NCBI GenBank assembly: GCA_964497185.1
Contig: CAZCBX010000003.1
Coordinates: forward strand, 1-64,000
Reading direction: 5' to 3'
Source: CAZCBX01 sp964497185
GTDB taxonomy: Bacteria; Bdellovibrionota_G; JALEGL01; JAGRMV01
Length of the DNA: 64,000 bases
The translations under genes were made by a program, and so were the position numbers. Below the pieces are notes generated by a model. That model was given only the letters and a program-made list of their open reading frames with translations. It was not told the origin of the DNA and ran no database searches. Positions 9,895-20,489 of the stretch are shown here, piece after piece. Numbering within the stretch: the first letter of the stretch is position 1; the number at the start of each line of letters is the position of its first letter.

Positions 9895-12800
9895 TTAAAA
9901 TTCCGTCCGGTATTCAAAGTCAAGTCCTACGTCGTATTCTTCATCTGCTTCTTCTCGGTTGTCACGGAAGCTGCCCTGTATGGACACATTGTCATTTAAA
10001 AATTGTTCGACCACAAATGTGTTTTCGTTGCCTACTTCAAATAAATCGGTCGTGTAGGTTAACCGCACTTTTGAAAAAAGATTTTTGGCCACGAACAATT
10101 TTAATCCTGTGGTTTTGGTGTCTTCGGAAAAATAAGGGATGAATTGAAAAGAATCGACCAGTTTTATTTTTTTTAAGCCCGTTTGCAATTTGGATTGGAC
10201 AGGACCAGACAACACGCTTGGTATCAGTGAAGCAGAAACCCCTTGCTCGGCAGAAGATGAAACTGCCAAATCGTCGAGTTCTACACCCAGGGTTAATAAA
10301 GATATCAACGTGGTTTCTTCTTTGGGTGGAATGCTTGACAGAAACGCGCGAATTTCCTCTTCTTCGGTACGAATATCCAAAATAATGTCGGTGTTCTCCA
10401 CGCGGGTACGGGCATTGATGTTAAATGAAAGGGTGATTTCATCTTCATCAATAAAATTAACGCTGCCGGGTGAAAGTTCAAATTCATTATCTAAGAAGGT
10501 GACCTGTCCCTCGACGATTTTCATTTCGCCCACCATGCCCCACTGCAAATTCGATCCGGTCAAAATCACATCGCCCTGTACTTGCGCCAGTACAACTTCA
10601 TTTCGAACCAAAAAATTGTCATTGTTGATGTAAAATCGAAGATTGAACAACAGTGACTCTTCGTCTTCGAAATAAACACGTTCGACTTCTTGGGCTGCAC
10701 CAAATGTAAGAATTTGGCTTTGCCAGTCCCACTCATCTTGATAGAGGCCTTGAAGCACTTCAAAGTCGCCTTTGATTTGCGGTTTGGTGAGTGGCCCCTC
10801 AACCGAGAAAGGGCCCGCGATGGTGACGGGTAAAAATTCGGGAAAACGCAGCGATGCATCGGTGATTTCACCATTGAGAAAGATACTCATGTTTTCTACG
10901 TCTGCATCCAAATAAATATCCCCTTGCGCCTGCAGGTCGCCCCCACCAACAATTGCATTTAAGGATTGGATCTGTAGTTGGTTTTGATCAATCACCGCAT
11001 CCAGGGTTAGATTTTCGAGCGCGTGTGGAAATACTTTGTGCTGTACGTACCCTCTTTCTACATTAAACTGACCTGAAACCACTGGACTGGATATTGGACC
11101 AGTGATCGAAGTGTTAATTTGTGCCATCCCCTCAATCCGCTGTAAATCCATTGGCACAATGGAAAGCGCTTCAAACGGTAAATAGCCTTTGACAGCGATG
11201 TCAAGTTCCTGATTTTCGTCCACCGAACCGGACAATTCAAACTGGTAGCTTTCATTGCCCATGGTGATGTTGTCCAACTGCATTTGGCCTTTTTTAACTG
11301 TGATTTCAAAGGGATCTTGATTTTCAAAGGTGACTTGCGGATTGACCATAGAGAGCCTTTGGACACTTGCATCAATGTCCCAGCTGGCAAAACTGTCTAA
11401 ACGCCCCGACGCTTGCCAAGATGCTGTCAGTGCTGATGTGGTGCCTTCCAACATGGGAAGAAAAGGAAAATCTTTGCTTCGACCGTTCATGGCCAGTCGA
11501 TAACTATCATCGGTTTTGACAAGCGTTCCATCCACATTGAGGGCTTGATCATTGGCTTGAAATGCCCATTCAAAATTGCTCAAAAGACCATTGACGGAAA
11601 TCTGTGCTTTGGATTCGAAATCATCGTCTGCTTGCAGCGTTTTTTTAAGCAGCGATCCTTGTGCGTCGATGCCTAGGTCTTTAAGGCTTCCAGAAAATGT
11701 TGCTTGGGCATCTACATATCCAGCATAGGCCGTTACCACAGTGGGCAGTCCCATTTTTGCGAGGGGAAATTTTTCCACACGAACTTTGAGACTCTCGGCT
11801 TGATCGTTTTCGATTTTACCGTTGGCCACCATGGTCATTTCGGGCCCTTTAATTTGAGTTTTATCAATGACAATGGCTTGGTTTTCAAACAACACATTGG
11901 CATCAATGTCAAAATCAGGCTGATCAAACACCCATGCGTCTTTTGCATCCAATGTAATTTGTCCTTGAACTTGATCACCCACACCGGTTAACTGAATTTT
12001 GCCATCCCCTTTGCCGCGAACTTGTTTGGCAATGGGATACGCTTTGGCTGTAATGGCGCCAATAAAATCAAGAGAGAAGTCTTCAAATTCACCGTAGGCA
12101 TCGAATTGATCTGACGCTTGAGCCACAGTTCCCTCAAAACGAAGCTGACCGCCATCGTCATTTTGTAAACGAAAATCTTGATAACGACTCATGCCTGTTT
12201 CAAACACCAATTTTCCTTGAAGGGAATGATCCCCATAGTTTTCGTATTCAAAGTTTTCAAAATCCAAACCAAAAAATAGATTCATGCGCTCTGCTTTTTT
12301 GTCAATTCCGCCTTCAATCTGTCCCTTACCTGACATGACAAAGCTAGGTTCAAACAAACCCTGAACATCCTCCACATCAATGGTCCATTGACCCTGTATG
12401 CTTTTCTCCGGCAGTATGGATAAATTAAAATCCGCTTTTAGCTTCTCGCCGTTGATGGTGCCGTCGTTCATTGCTAAAAACACGTTGCGATTGGCTTGGA
12501 TGTTGGCGGTTGCCTTCAAATTCCTCATCTCTAATGGCAAAAAACGCGCCACATTGGCTGGCAAATTAAATGAAAGCGTATCAATGCCCAGGGACAACGA
12601 TCCCTCAACTTGAAAAGGCGATAAAGAGAGTGTGCCCGAAGATTTTAAATTAAGATCTGAAGATATCAAGGGTGGCTGTGTGGGAGAAATCCAACGTTGA
12701 ATCTGGTCGAAGGTCATGTTTTGGCTAGAGAGCGTATAGGCGTGAGTGCCCTGGGCATTGGGTGAATTGACTTGGGCATTGAGCGCTCGGCCTTGGTTTA

Positions 12801-13800
12801 CAATTTTCAGTTCAGCGGTTTGCAATTCTTTTTCAACCATCGAAGCATTGACTTGAAGCCTATCGATGCTTCGACCCACCATTTCAAAAGAGTCCAGATT
12901 GACTTGGTGAATATGTTCAAGGCTGCTTAAAGATCCAGACCAAGAAGATTCGATGGTCGCCTCGCCTTGAATACTGGGCAGTGATGGGAGGATCTCAAAT
13001 CTTTTCAAGGTATCTTCCAGTTTGGGCAAGTCCAGACGTAAATAAGAAGAAACTTGGAGTTGAGGAGAAAGTTCTCCTTCGGCTACAAAATTATGAACAG
13101 AGTCTGAAATTTCAATTTTTTGAATTTCAATGGCGGGGCCTTTTTTTTGAAGTTTCACCTTAACCACTGGGATGTTTTTACGAACCTGATCACGTTCAAA
13201 GTACCCCTCACCTTCCAATGAAACCGATTGCACTTCGTTGGTAAATTGAAAATCCAGATTTGAGTCATCCAAAGCAAATTGAACGTCTTTGCCCAGCTCA
13301 ACTGTCACTTCAAAATTATTGACATTCACATCTTCAAAAACAACGGCGGTGCGCATGGGTAAATCGGGGATGGCCAGTGGCTGATCTTCCTCTTCGGATG
13401 ATGAAGGGGAATCTTGCAACGACACCAAAACAGTGGGGGATTCGATGTTGACATAACGAAAAAAGAACTGCTCACGCCAAAAAGATTTCCATCGCAAGGA
13501 GGCATCGATTTTTTCTACTTTTACATTTAAGTAAACGCCGTCGTCTTTTTCCAAAACAATGTCACGAAGTTGAAACCTTAATGGAAATAAATCCAAATCC
13601 ATGGTGCGAAAAGACACCTGCGCATCGATGGCTTTGTGGATTTGAGCTTGAACAATGTTTTTCAACCAAGACTGGGATAAAAAAGGCTGCCAAAAAAGAA
13701 GCGCAACAATCACCCCAAAACCTAGGACACAAAACATGAACACACGTTTTTGTATGCTCTGTGATTGTTGGGATTTCTCTCTGGGTTGTTTTTCTGCCAT
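9895..13800 (-). CDS. tamB: Translocation and assembly module protein TamB (DUF490)
   Basis: A 1301-residue inner-membrane-anchored periplasmic protein. An N-terminal hydrophobic helix (about 20-40) is followed by a long beta-rich AsmA/TamB-like stretch, and the last 350 residues match the TamB C-terminal domain (DNEFELSPGSVNF, DIILDIRTEEEE, LISLLTLGVE) up to the terminal EYRTEF. Such proteins span the periplasm as a hydrophobic groove and work with a TamA/BamA barrel or in lipid transport. Here that barrel gene follows after one base, so the two are coupled. Length is near the family norm. The start has a -10-like TATAAT 11 bases upstream and no ribosome-binding site. Confidence 0.92.
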   Translation of the reverse strand: MAEKQPREKSQQSQSIQKRVFMFCVLGFGVIVALLFWQPFLSQSWLKNIVQAQIHKAIDAQVSFRTMDLDLFPLRFQLRDIVLEKDDGVYLNVKVEKIDASLRWKSFWREQFFFRYVNIESPTVLVSLQDSPSSSEEEDQPLAIPDLPMRTAVVFEDVNVNNFEVTVELGKDVQFALDDSNLDFQFTNEVQSVSLEGEGYFERDQVRKNIPVVKVKLQKKGPAIEIQKIEISDSVHNFVAEGELSPQLQVSSYLRLDLPKLEDTLKRFEILPSLPSIQGEATIESSWSGSLSSLEHIHQVNLDSFEMVGRSIDRLQVNASMVEKELQTAELKIVNQGRALNAQVNSPNAQGTHAYTLSSQNMTFDQIQRWISPTQPPLISSDLNLKSSGTLSLSPFQVEGSLSLGIDTLSFNLPANVARFLPLEMRNLKATANIQANRNVFLAMNDGTINGEKLKADFNLSILPEKSIQGQWTIDVEDVQGLFEPSFVMSGKGQIEGGIDKKAERMNLFFGLDFENFEYENYGDHSLQGKLVFETGMSRYQDFRLQNDDGGQLRFEGTVAQASDQFDAYGEFEDFSLDFIGAITAKAYPIAKQVRGKGDGKIQLTGVGDQVQGQITLDAKDAWVFDQPDFDIDANVLFENQAIVIDKTQIKGPEMTMVANGKIENDQAESLKVRVEKFPLAKMGLPTVVTAYAGYVDAQATFSGSLKDLGIDAQGSLLKKTLQADDDFESKAQISVNGLLSNFEWAFQANDQALNVDGTLVKTDDSYRLAMNGRSKDFPFLPMLEGTTSALTASWQASGRLDSFASWDIDASVQRLSMVNPQVTFENQDPFEITVKKGQMQLDNITMGNESYQFELSGSVDENQELDIAVKGYLPFEALSIVPMDLQRIEGMAQINTSITGPISSPVVSGQFNVERGYVQHKVFPHALENLTLDAVIDQNQLQIQSLNAIVGGGDLQAQGDIYLDADVENMSIFLNGEITDASLRFPEFLPVTIAGPFSVEGPLTKPQIKGDFEVLQGLYQDEWDWQSQILTFGAAQEVERVYFEDEESLLFNLRFYINNDNFLVRNEVVLAQVQGDVILTGSNLQWGMVGEMKIVEGQVTFLDNEFELSPGSVNFIDEDEITLSFNINARTRVENTDIILDIRTEEEEIRAFLSSIPPKEETTLISLLTLGVELDDLAVSSSAEQGVSASLIPSVLSGPVQSKLQTGLKKIKLVDSFQFIPYFSEDTKTTGLKLFVAKNLFSKVRLTYTTDLFEVGNENTFVVEQFLNDNVSIQGSFRDNREEADEEYDVGLDFEYRTEF

Positions 13801-13811
13801 TTGAGCACGCT

Positions 13812-13817
13812 ATTATA
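13812..13817 (-). promoter_or_regulatory. Putative -10 box of tamB
   Basis: TATAAT on the minus strand lies 11 bases before the tamB ATG, with no good -35 box at standard spacing. If used, the leader would be about five bases and contain no Shine-Dalgarno sequence. Confidence 0.3.
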
Positions 13818-13958
13818 AGCACAAAGTTGGGGTTTGGGCCACTGACCTTTTTACAAAAAGCCTCGGCTGGGTTGGTGTTACACCATGACCAGCTTGAAAC
13901 AAATCGCCCGAAGTGCAAGTCTTTATTTCTTTGAAAAAACTGGTATGGTAGCCGCGCA

Positions 13959-13986
13959 TTGGTCAGCCCGACGCATATACTATAGA
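13959..13986 (+). promoter_or_regulatory. Putative promoter of aceE-acnA
   Basis: TTGGTC (13959-13964), a 16-base spacer and TATAGA (13981-13986) precede the aceE ATG by 20 bases. The leader contains the aceE site AGGAG. Confidence 0.4.
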
Positions 13987-14006
13987 CAACCAACGCAGGA
14001 GCAAGC

Positions 14007-16652
14007 ATGGCAATGGCACATACCGATATCGAAATTCAAGAGTGGATGGATTCCCTCCAGGCCGTGGTCAAACACCAAGGACCTGAACGTGCCAAAGAAA
14101 TCTTGAAACAATTGACCCACCATGCCAGTGGTTTGCACGTCAACGATGTATCGATCCATACCCCCTATGTCAATACATACAGCGAAGATGTTGCCTATCC
14201 TGGTGATGAAGCCATTGAACAACGCATCGAAAATATTTTACGGTGGAATGCCATGGCCATGGTGGTGCGAGCCAATAAAGCCTCCGATGGGATCGGCGGC
14301 CATATTTCGACTTATGCGTCTTCTGCCACCATTTATGAAACCTGCTTTCATCATTTTTTTCGGGGCAAAAAAGATGGGCATCTTGGGGACATTGTTTATT
14401 TTCAAGGTCATGGATCCCCCGGCATGTATGCCCGTGGCTATCTAGAGGGACGATTTAACGAGCAGCAGTTAACCAATTTTCGACGTGAGCTCGCAGAAGG
14501 GGGCGGCTTGTCCTCCTATCCCCACCCCTATTTGATGCCTGAGTACTGGGAGTTCCCCACAGTTTCCATGGGCTTAGGCCCCATCACCGCCATTTATCAA
14601 GCCCGTTTTAATAAATATCTGGAAAACAGAGGCTTGGTGGATACTTCTCAAAGTCGGATTTATGCATTTTTGGGTGATGGCGAAACCAGCGAGCCCGAAT
14701 CTTTGGGGGCGCTGCACATTGCCGCGGCCGAAGGCCTCGACAATCTAACTTTTATCATCAATTGCAACCTCCAGCGCCTGGACGGTCCTGTTCGAGGCAA
14801 TGGCAAAATTGTTCAAGATTTGGAAGGCGTATTTCGCGGCGCGGGCTGGAACGTCATTAAAAACCTTTGGGCCCGCGAGTGGGATGATTTATTTGCCAAA
14901 GACACCCATGGAAAACTTGCGCAGCGTCTGCAAGACCTCAACGATGGTCAATACCAAAACATGTCCGTTCATGGCGGCGATCGCATTCGTGAAACCATTT
15001 TTGGAGGTGATTCTGAACTTGAAGCCATGGTGGCTTCCATGAGCGATGAGCAGCTTGCATTGTTGCGGCGCGGAGGCCACGACCGACAAAAAATGTATAC
15101 TGCCTTACATCATGCCACTGAGCACAAAGGTCGACCCAGTGTGATTTTGGCCAAAACCGTTAAAGGCTTTGGGTTGGGCGCATCGGGCGCTGGGCAAAAC
15201 AGCACGCATCAAAAGAAAAAACTGGATGAAGAAACCATTGCAGAACTACGCGATCAATGGGACATTCCCGTTTCGGACAAAGATCTCTCTTCGATTCCCT
15301 TCTATAAACCCGATACCGATAGCCCCGAACTAGAGTACTTGTTGTCTCGACGAGAAGAATTGCATGGGTTTGTGCCCTGCCGTCGCACCACGACGCCAAA
15401 ACTAGAAGCACCCGATGAGAAGCTTTATACTGAATTTGACGAAGGTACAGGGGATCGGGAAGTCTCCACCACCATGGCCACGGTTCGTGTGATTGCCAAA
15501 CTGCTCAAAGATAAAAACGTGGGCAAGCGCATTGTGCCCATCGTGCCCGATGAAGCCCGCACATTCGGCATGGAAGCTTTTTTTGGACAAATCGGTATTT
15601 ACAACCCCCACGGTCAGCAATACGAACCGGTCGATCGAAAAAGCATTTTGTATTACAAAGAAAGCCAGTCTGGCCAATTGCTAGAGGAAGGCATCACAGA
15701 AGCTGGTGCCATGTCTTCTTTTATCGCTGCCGGCACAGCCCATACCAACAGCAACTTTCCCATGATTCCGTTTTACATGTATTACTCTATGTTTGGTCTA
15801 CAGCGTGTGGGCGACTTGGCGTGGTCTGCTGCGGACCAGCGATGCAAAGGGTTTATGTTTGGTGCTACCGCAGGGCGAACCACCCTGGCCGGCGAAGGGC
15901 TTCAACATCAGGACGGTCAAAGCCACCTTTTGGCCTATCCCATTGCCAATTTAAAGGCCTATGATCCGTCGTTTGCCTATGAAATTGCAACGATCATTCG
16001 GCATGGCATTCAGGAGATGTACGTCGACCAAAAAGATTATTTTTATTACATCACCATTGAAAATGAAAATTATGCACAGCCAGCGCGCCCTGAGCACGTG
16101 ACCGATGAGGATATCTTGGGTGGACTTTATTGTTACCAGCCATCGTCGACGAAAAAAACGGCGCAGGTTTCTTTGCTCGGCAACGGCTCCATTTTAAATG
16201 AGGTGCTCAAAGCACAAAAAATCTTGGAAGATGACTTTCAAATACCCGCCGATGTGTACAGCGTACCCAGTTACAAAACCCTTCACGACAATCTGACCGA
16301 TGTAGAACGTCACAATTTATTGCACCCAGGTCAGCCAAAACGATCCACTGTGGAAGAAAAACTGAGCAAGGGCAAAGGCATTGTTGTGGCCGCTTCCGAT
16401 TATGTAAAGGCACTGCCCAACTCCATTGCCAAGGCTGTGAACAAGCGTGTCATTAGTCTTGGAACCGATGGCTTTGGCCGCAGTGAAGATCGAGAAAATC
16501 TTCGACGTTTTTTTGAAGTTGATGCACGCTTTATCGCGTATGCAGCCTTGTCTGGCTTGGCTCAAGAGGGAAGCATCGCCCAAAAAGATTTGGACCAAGC
16601 CAAAAAGCAACTTCAAATCGATGACCAAAAACCCAACCCCAGAGATGTTTAA
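14007..16652 (+). CDS. aceE: Pyruvate dehydrogenase E1 component, homodimeric type
   Basis: Thiamine-diphosphate enzyme that decarboxylates pyruvate and acetylates the lipoyl E2 in the cytoplasmic pyruvate dehydrogenase complex. The 881 residues match the single-chain AceE family (E. coli 887). The TPP-binding motif starts GDGETSEPES at residue 223 and continues to INCNLQRLDGPVRGNG. AGGAG lies six bases before the ATG. No E2 (aceF) or E3 (lpd) gene is adjacent; instead acnA follows after 24 bases with its own ribosome site. The pair therefore links entry of pyruvate to acetyl-CoA with an early TCA step. Confidence 0.98.
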   Translation: MAMAHTDIEIQEWMDSLQAVVKHQGPERAKEILKQLTHHASGLHVNDVSIHTPYVNTYSEDVAYPGDEAIEQRIENILRWNAMAMVVRANKASDGIGGHISTYASSATIYETCFHHFFRGKKDGHLGDIVYFQGHGSPGMYARGYLEGRFNEQQLTNFRRELAEGGGLSSYPHPYLMPEYWEFPTVSMGLGPITAIYQARFNKYLENRGLVDTSQSRIYAFLGDGETSEPESLGALHIAAAEGLDNLTFIINCNLQRLDGPVRGNGKIVQDLEGVFRGAGWNVIKNLWAREWDDLFAKDTHGKLAQRLQDLNDGQYQNMSVHGGDRIRETIFGGDSELEAMVASMSDEQLALLRRGGHDRQKMYTALHHATEHKGRPSVILAKTVKGFGLGASGAGQNSTHQKKKLDEETIAELRDQWDIPVSDKDLSSIPFYKPDTDSPELEYLLSRREELHGFVPCRRTTTPKLEAPDEKLYTEFDEGTGDREVSTTMATVRVIAKLLKDKNVGKRIVPIVPDEARTFGMEAFFGQIGIYNPHGQQYEPVDRKSILYYKESQSGQLLEEGITEAGAMSSFIAAGTAHTNSNFPMIPFYMYYSMFGLQRVGDLAWSAADQRCKGFMFGATAGRTTLAGEGLQHQDGQSHLLAYPIANLKAYDPSFAYEIATIIRHGIQEMYVDQKDYFYYITIENENYAQPARPEHVTDEDILGGLYCYQPSSTKKTAQVSLLGNGSILNEVLKAQKILEDDFQIPADVYSVPSYKTLHDNLTDVERHNLLHPGQPKRSTVEEKLSKGKGIVVAASDYVKALPNSIAKAVNKRVISLGTDGFGRSEDRENLRRFFEVDARFIAYAALSGLAQEGSIAQKDLDQAKKQLQIDDQKPNPRDV

Positions 16653-16676
16653 TCACCCAATAAAGGAGTTTTCCTG

Positions 16677-19346
16677 ATGAGCAACAACAGTTTTTCCACC
16701 CTTGAACAACACACCATCGGTGATCAAACCTACACTTTCCACAACGTCGCAGCACTGGAGGGCAAACATAAAGTAAGTCGTTTGCCATTTAGCATTCGCA
16801 TCCTCTTGGAAAACCTATTGCGCCAAGAAGACGGCGTGGCAGTCCAGTCTTCGGACATCGAAGCCATTTTAAACTGGGACGCCAAAGCGCAGCCCAAGGA
16901 CGAAATTGCTTTTATGCCTTCGCGCGTGGTTCTTCAGGACTTTACAGGGGTACCGGCTGTCGTGGATTTAGCTGCCATGCGGGATGCCATTGTAAAAATG
17001 GGGGGAGATGCCAATCAAATTAATCCATTGCGCCCCGCCGAACTGGTCATTGATCACTCGGTGCAAGTGGATAAATTTGGCACCGAAACCGCTTTGAATG
17101 AAAATACCATCATCGAGTACGAGCGTAACAAAGAGCGCTATCAATTTTTGCGCTGGGGCGCACAGGCTTTTGAAAATTTTAAAGTGGTGCCTCCCTCCAC
17201 CGGCATTGTTCATCAAGTCAATCTTGAATACCTGGCCCGTGTTGTGATGAACGAGAAGAATGAAAAAGGAGAACCCACCCTGTTTCCAGATACATTGGTG
17301 GGCACCGACTCCCACACCACCATGATCAATGGTCTGGGCATTTTGGGCTGGGGTGTTGGCGGCATTGAGGCCGAAGCAGCCATGCTTGGGCAACCCATTT
17401 CCATGTTGATCCCACAGGTCATTGGTTTTAAACTGGAGGGACAGCTACCCGAAGGTTCGACCGCCACTGACTTGGTACTGACCGTGGTGCAGATGCTTCG
17501 TAAAAAAGGCGTGGTTGGAAAATTTGTTGAATTCTATGGCCCTGGGTTGGATCATTTGCCGCTGGCCGACCGTGCCACCATCTCCAACATGGCCCCCGAA
17601 TATGGCGCAACTTGTGGCATTTTTCCTGTAGATCAAACCACGCTTGATTATTTGGCGCTTACAGGAAAAAGCAAAGACACCATCGATACCATTGCATCTT
17701 ACTTTAAAACCCAAGGCATGTTTCGTACCGCCGATACACCCGAATGCGAGTATACCGACACCTTGCACCTGGACTTATCCACCGTTCAACCCTCATTGGC
17801 AGGGCCAAGCCGACCCCAAGACCGTATTCTTTTAAAAGAAATGAAAGATGGTTTCGATAAGAGTTTTCCGGAAGTGGATTATGGTGTTTCACCCGAAGTT
17901 CATTACCAAAACCAGAATTTCAAACTCAACCACGGTGCGGTTACCATTGCAGCCATCACCAGCTGCACCAATACCTCCAACCCATCTGTGATGATTGCGG
18001 CCGGTTTGGTGGCCAAAAAAGCTGCGGCGCTGGGGCTTAAAGTAAAACCTTGGGTTAAAACATCTTTGGCGCCCGGCTCCAAAGTGGTTACGGACTACTT
18101 AAACGCGGCCGGTTTGACCGATAGCTTAGACTCACTTGGTTTCAATACCGTTGGATATGGGTGTACCACCTGCATTGGTAACTCAGGTCCGTTGCCCGAA
18201 CCCATCGAAAACGCCATTGACCAGCATAATTTGGTGGTGGCGTCGGTGCTCAGTGGAAATCGAAACTTTGAAGGGCGTGTGCATGGCAAAGTGCGCGCAA
18301 GTTATTTGGCCTCCCCCCCGCTGGTGGTTGCCTATGCGCTTGCGGGCAATGTTCATATGGACCTTCATAGCCAACCCATTGGACAAACACCCAATGGCGA
18401 AGATGTATTTTTAAAAGACATTTGGCCCTCCCAAGCCGAAGTGCAACAGACGGTATTGGAAAATGTAAACGCGGAGATGTTTAAAAAGTCTTACGCCTCT
18501 GTTTTTGAAGGCGATGAACACTGGAAAAACATTGAGAGCTCCACCGGAAAAAATTACGATTGGGACCCTGCTTCTACGTATGTAAAACACCCTCCGTTTT
18601 TTGAGAACATGCCCAAACAACCTGAGCCTCTTCAAGACATTCAAGGCGCTCGCGTATTGGCCTTATTGGGTGACTCCATCACCACCGATCATATTTCTCC
18701 AGCCGGCAGCATCGCCAAAGACTCGCCAGCCGCCCGCTACTTAGCGGATCACGGGGTCGAGCGTAAGCTATTTAACTCGTATGGCTCACGGCGCGGCAAT
18801 CACGAAGTGATGATGCGGGGCACCTTTGCCAATGTTCGCATTCGAAACAAAATTGTGCCAGGCACGGAAGGGGGTTATACCCAATACTTTCCAACCGGTG
18901 AAACCATGAGCATGTTTGATGGAGCAATGAAGTACATCGAAGATGGTACGCCTTTGGTGGTTTTGGCGGGTAAAGAGTACGGCACTGGCTCATCCAGAGA
19001 CTGGGCAGCCAAAGGTTCTTTGTTGTTGGGTATTCGTGCGGTTATTGCCGAGAGTTTTGAAAGAATCCACCGAAGCAACCTTATTGGCATGGGCGTTTTA
19101 CCTTTGGAATTTGTCAAAGGGGAATCGGCAGAAACTTTGGGACTGGATGGCACTGAAACCATTGACATTCAAGGCCTGGCCAATCAAGAGCAGCCTGTCA
19201 AAGACGTCACTGTAACTGCAAGGCACGACAACGGCAATGTGATTACTTTTCAAGCCAATGTTCGCTTGGACACCCCGAAAGAACGAGAGTATTATCAACA
19301 TGGTGGCATTCTGCAATATGTGATGCGTAACTTAGCAAATCAATAA
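16677..19346 (+). CDS. acnA: Aconitate hydratase A
   Basis: Iron-sulfur enzyme that interconverts citrate and isocitrate in the TCA cycle. It has 889 residues, like AcnA/IRP1 proteins. Cluster ligands are C430 in TSCTN and C496/C499 in [12 protein letters not shown]. The swivel domain carries [13 protein letters not shown] and [22 protein letters not shown] lies nine bases before the ATG. It sits between aceE and a rhodanese gene (12-base gap), all in one direction with no terminator between them, so co-transcription is likely. Members of this family can bind mRNA when the cluster is lost, but nothing in the window shows that here. Confidence 0.98.
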   Translation: MSNNSFSTLEQHTIGDQTYTFHNVAALEGKHKVSRLPFSIRILLENLLRQEDGVAVQSSDIEAILNWDAKAQPKDEIAFMPSRVVLQDFTGVPAVVDLAAMRDAIVKMGGDANQINPLRPAELVIDHSVQVDKFGTETALNENTIIEYERNKERYQFLRWGAQAFENFKVVPPSTGIVHQVNLEYLARVVMNEKNEKGEPTLFPDTLVGTDSHTTMINGLGILGWGVGGIEAEAAMLGQPISMLIPQVIGFKLEGQLPEGSTATDLVLTVVQMLRKKGVVGKFVEFYGPGLDHLPLADRATISNMAPEYGATCGIFPVDQTTLDYLALTGKSKDTIDTIASYFKTQGMFRTADTPECEYTDTLHLDLSTVQPSLAGPSRPQDRILLKEMKDGFDKSFPEVDYGVSPEVHYQNQNFKLNHGAVTIAAITSCTNTSNPSVMIAAGLVAKKAAALGLKVKPWVKTSLAPGSKVVTDYLNAAGLTDSLDSLGFNTVGYGCTTCIGNSGPLPEPIENAIDQHNLVVASVLSGNRNFEGRVHGKVRASYLASPPLVVAYALAGNVHMDLHSQPIGQTPNGEDVFLKDIWPSQAEVQQTVLENVNAEMFKKSYASVFEGDEHWKNIESSTGKNYDWDPASTYVKHPPFFENMPKQPEPLQDIQGARVLALLGDSITTDHISPAGSIAKDSPAARYLADHGVERKLFNSYGSRRGNHEVMMRGTFANVRIRNKIVPGTEGGYTQYFPTGETMSMFDGAMKYIEDGTPLVVLAGKEYGTGSSRDWAAKGSLLLGIRAVIAESFERIHRSNLIGMGVLPLEFVKGESAETLGLDGTETIDIQGLANQEQPVKDVTVTARHDNGNVITFQANVRLDTPKEREYYQHGGILQYVMRNLANQ

Positions 19347-19357
19347 AGGAGACTGAT

Positions 19358-19678
19358 ATGATCAAAACCATGACCGTCCATGAACTGAAAAATCGGATCG
19401 ACCAAGGCAAAAAACCATTGCTTTTGGATGTAAGAGAAGAGCACGAGCTTAACATTGCCCAACTTGATTTTGATCATCACATTCCGCTGGGTGATTTGCC
19501 CGATGACTATGAAAAACTAAGCCGTGATGAAGAACTCGTTGTATACTGTCGCAGCGGTGGCAGAAGCATGAAAGCGTGCGAACTTTTAGAAAAAAAAGGA
19601 TTCACCGATGTCACCAACCTCACCGGTGGCGTGCTCGCCTGGGCCGACGAAATCGACCCTGCCATGGAAAAATACTAA
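19358..19678 (+). CDS. Single-domain rhodanese-like protein
   Basis: A 106-residue cytoplasmic rhodanese. The active-site loop CRSGGRS has its catalytic cysteine at residue 64; other landmarks are LLLDVREEHE and LTGGVLAWADE. Such proteins carry a persulfide on that cysteine and transfer sulfur. Its place directly behind the iron-sulfur enzyme acnA suggests a role in sulfur supply or cluster repair, which is inference. The start has AAGGAG seven bases upstream. Its stop codon overlaps the stop of the convergent nucleotidyltransferase gene by four bases and no terminator lies between them. Confidence 0.9.
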   Translation: MIKTMTVHELKNRIDQGKKPLLLDVREEHELNIAQLDFDHHIPLGDLPDDYEKLSRDEELVVYCRSGGRSMKACELLEKKGFTDVTNLTGGVLAWADEIDPAMEKY

Positions 19679-20232
19679 GAAGGGTCTTGCTTTAATAAGT
19701 GGCGCAAGAATTCTAAATCTTGCTGGTCTTTTGCGCTTTGCCGGTTCTCAAACGCAATCTCTTTCATTGCCACCATGTCTTGAATGCTAGCAATGTAAAA
19801 ATCAAAAGATTGTATCTTTTTCCTCTGCGCGCGTTTAAAAACTTCTTCTGCCTTTAAGGGAAAATCAAATAGAACATCCACCCGTAGACCACTTTTGGGA
19901 TGGTAGAAATAAATGCTTTGAACCTTATCCTTCTGCAACTTTGCATAAGCGACGCGATGGTTGTCTACTGTACGTACTACCTCACCCATGGCATTGAGTT
20001 TGGATACCAGCTCAAAACCATGGGTATAAAACAACTGCATCAACTCACGATTTTGTCGCAAACATTCTGAAATCAGAAGATCAAAATCTTTGGTAACACG
20101 TTGGGACCCACGCACCACCAATGCCATACCTCCCACCAGTACAGCATTTGCTCGTACGTCTTTTAACGCTGCAATGAGTTTTCCAACTTGGGCAATGTAA
20201 TCGTAGGAGGGCCCCTTTTTTTTGTCTTTCAT
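19675..20232 (-). CDS. Nucleotidyltransferase-fold protein, second gene of a TA-like pair
   Basis: A 185-residue protein with the minimal nucleotidyltransferase signature: LVGGMALVVRGSQR with GG at 34-35, then the metal-binding pair D49-F-D51 (TKDFDLLI). This resembles the AbiEii/DUF6036-type families, which include toxins of type IV toxin-antitoxin systems. The ATG at 20232 overlaps the stop of the upstream 84-residue gene (ATGA) and has no ribosome site of its own, so translation is coupled. An earlier in-frame start 12 codons upstream is less likely. Whether it modifies tRNA, proteins or antibiotics cannot be told from sequence; a free-standing metabolic nucleotidyltransferase is the main alternative. 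Confidence 0.7.
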   Translation of the reverse strand: MKDKKKGPSYDYIAQVGKLIAALKDVRANAVLVGGMALVVRGSQRVTKDFDLLISECLRQNRELMQLFYTHGFELVSKLNAMGEVVRTVDNHRVAYAKLQKDKVQSIYFYHPKSGLRVDVLFDFPLKAEEVFKRAQRKKIQSFDFYIASIQDMVAMKEIAFENRQSAKDQQDLEFLRHLLKQDPS

Positions 20233-20483
20233 GGTTGATTTCGAATACCCGGCAATGGGTGCAAACATTGAGATGTAGACTCAACTTTTACTTCATGTGC
20301 CAAATCTTTCATGGCTTGAACGTAAGCAAAATTTTCATGAATTCGTTTGGCCATGATCAATGAATCCGTTCGTGCTTGGGCGCCTTGTTTCGCAATGATT
20401 TTTTTGCGTGTGGATGAAAGCCGTTTGGCTCGACGTAAACCGCCTAAGCGTCCCAACTGTTTGGCCATGTTTGAATGGTTCAT
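20229..20483 (-). CDS. Small basic protein, first gene of a TA-like pair
   Basis: An 84-residue, strongly basic helical protein beginning MNHSNMAKQLGRLGGLRRAKR. It has two Gly/Ala-Lys/Arg-rich helices and a C-terminal segment ENFAYVQAMKDLAHEV. I do not recognise a named family. The small basic gene upstream of, and overlapping, a nucleotidyltransferase gene is the arrangement expected of an antitoxin or partner protein. The ATG at 20483 lies six bases after a TATAAT box, so the mRNA is probably leaderless; a second ATG at residue 6 also lacks a ribosome site. A perfect 14-bp palindrome in its promoter would suit autoregulation. Confidence 0.6.
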   Translation of the reverse strand: MNHSNMAKQLGRLGGLRRAKRLSSTRKKIIAKQGAQARTDSLIMAKRIHENFAYVQAMKDLAHEVKVESTSQCLHPLPGIRNQP

Positions 20484-20489
20484 ATAGCC

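Noticed and set aside
9894..9923. TTG start ten codons upstream of the TamA-like ATG
   Set aside because: It would lie inside tamB and would bury the signal peptide; the ATG at 9893 places the signal peptide at the N-terminus.
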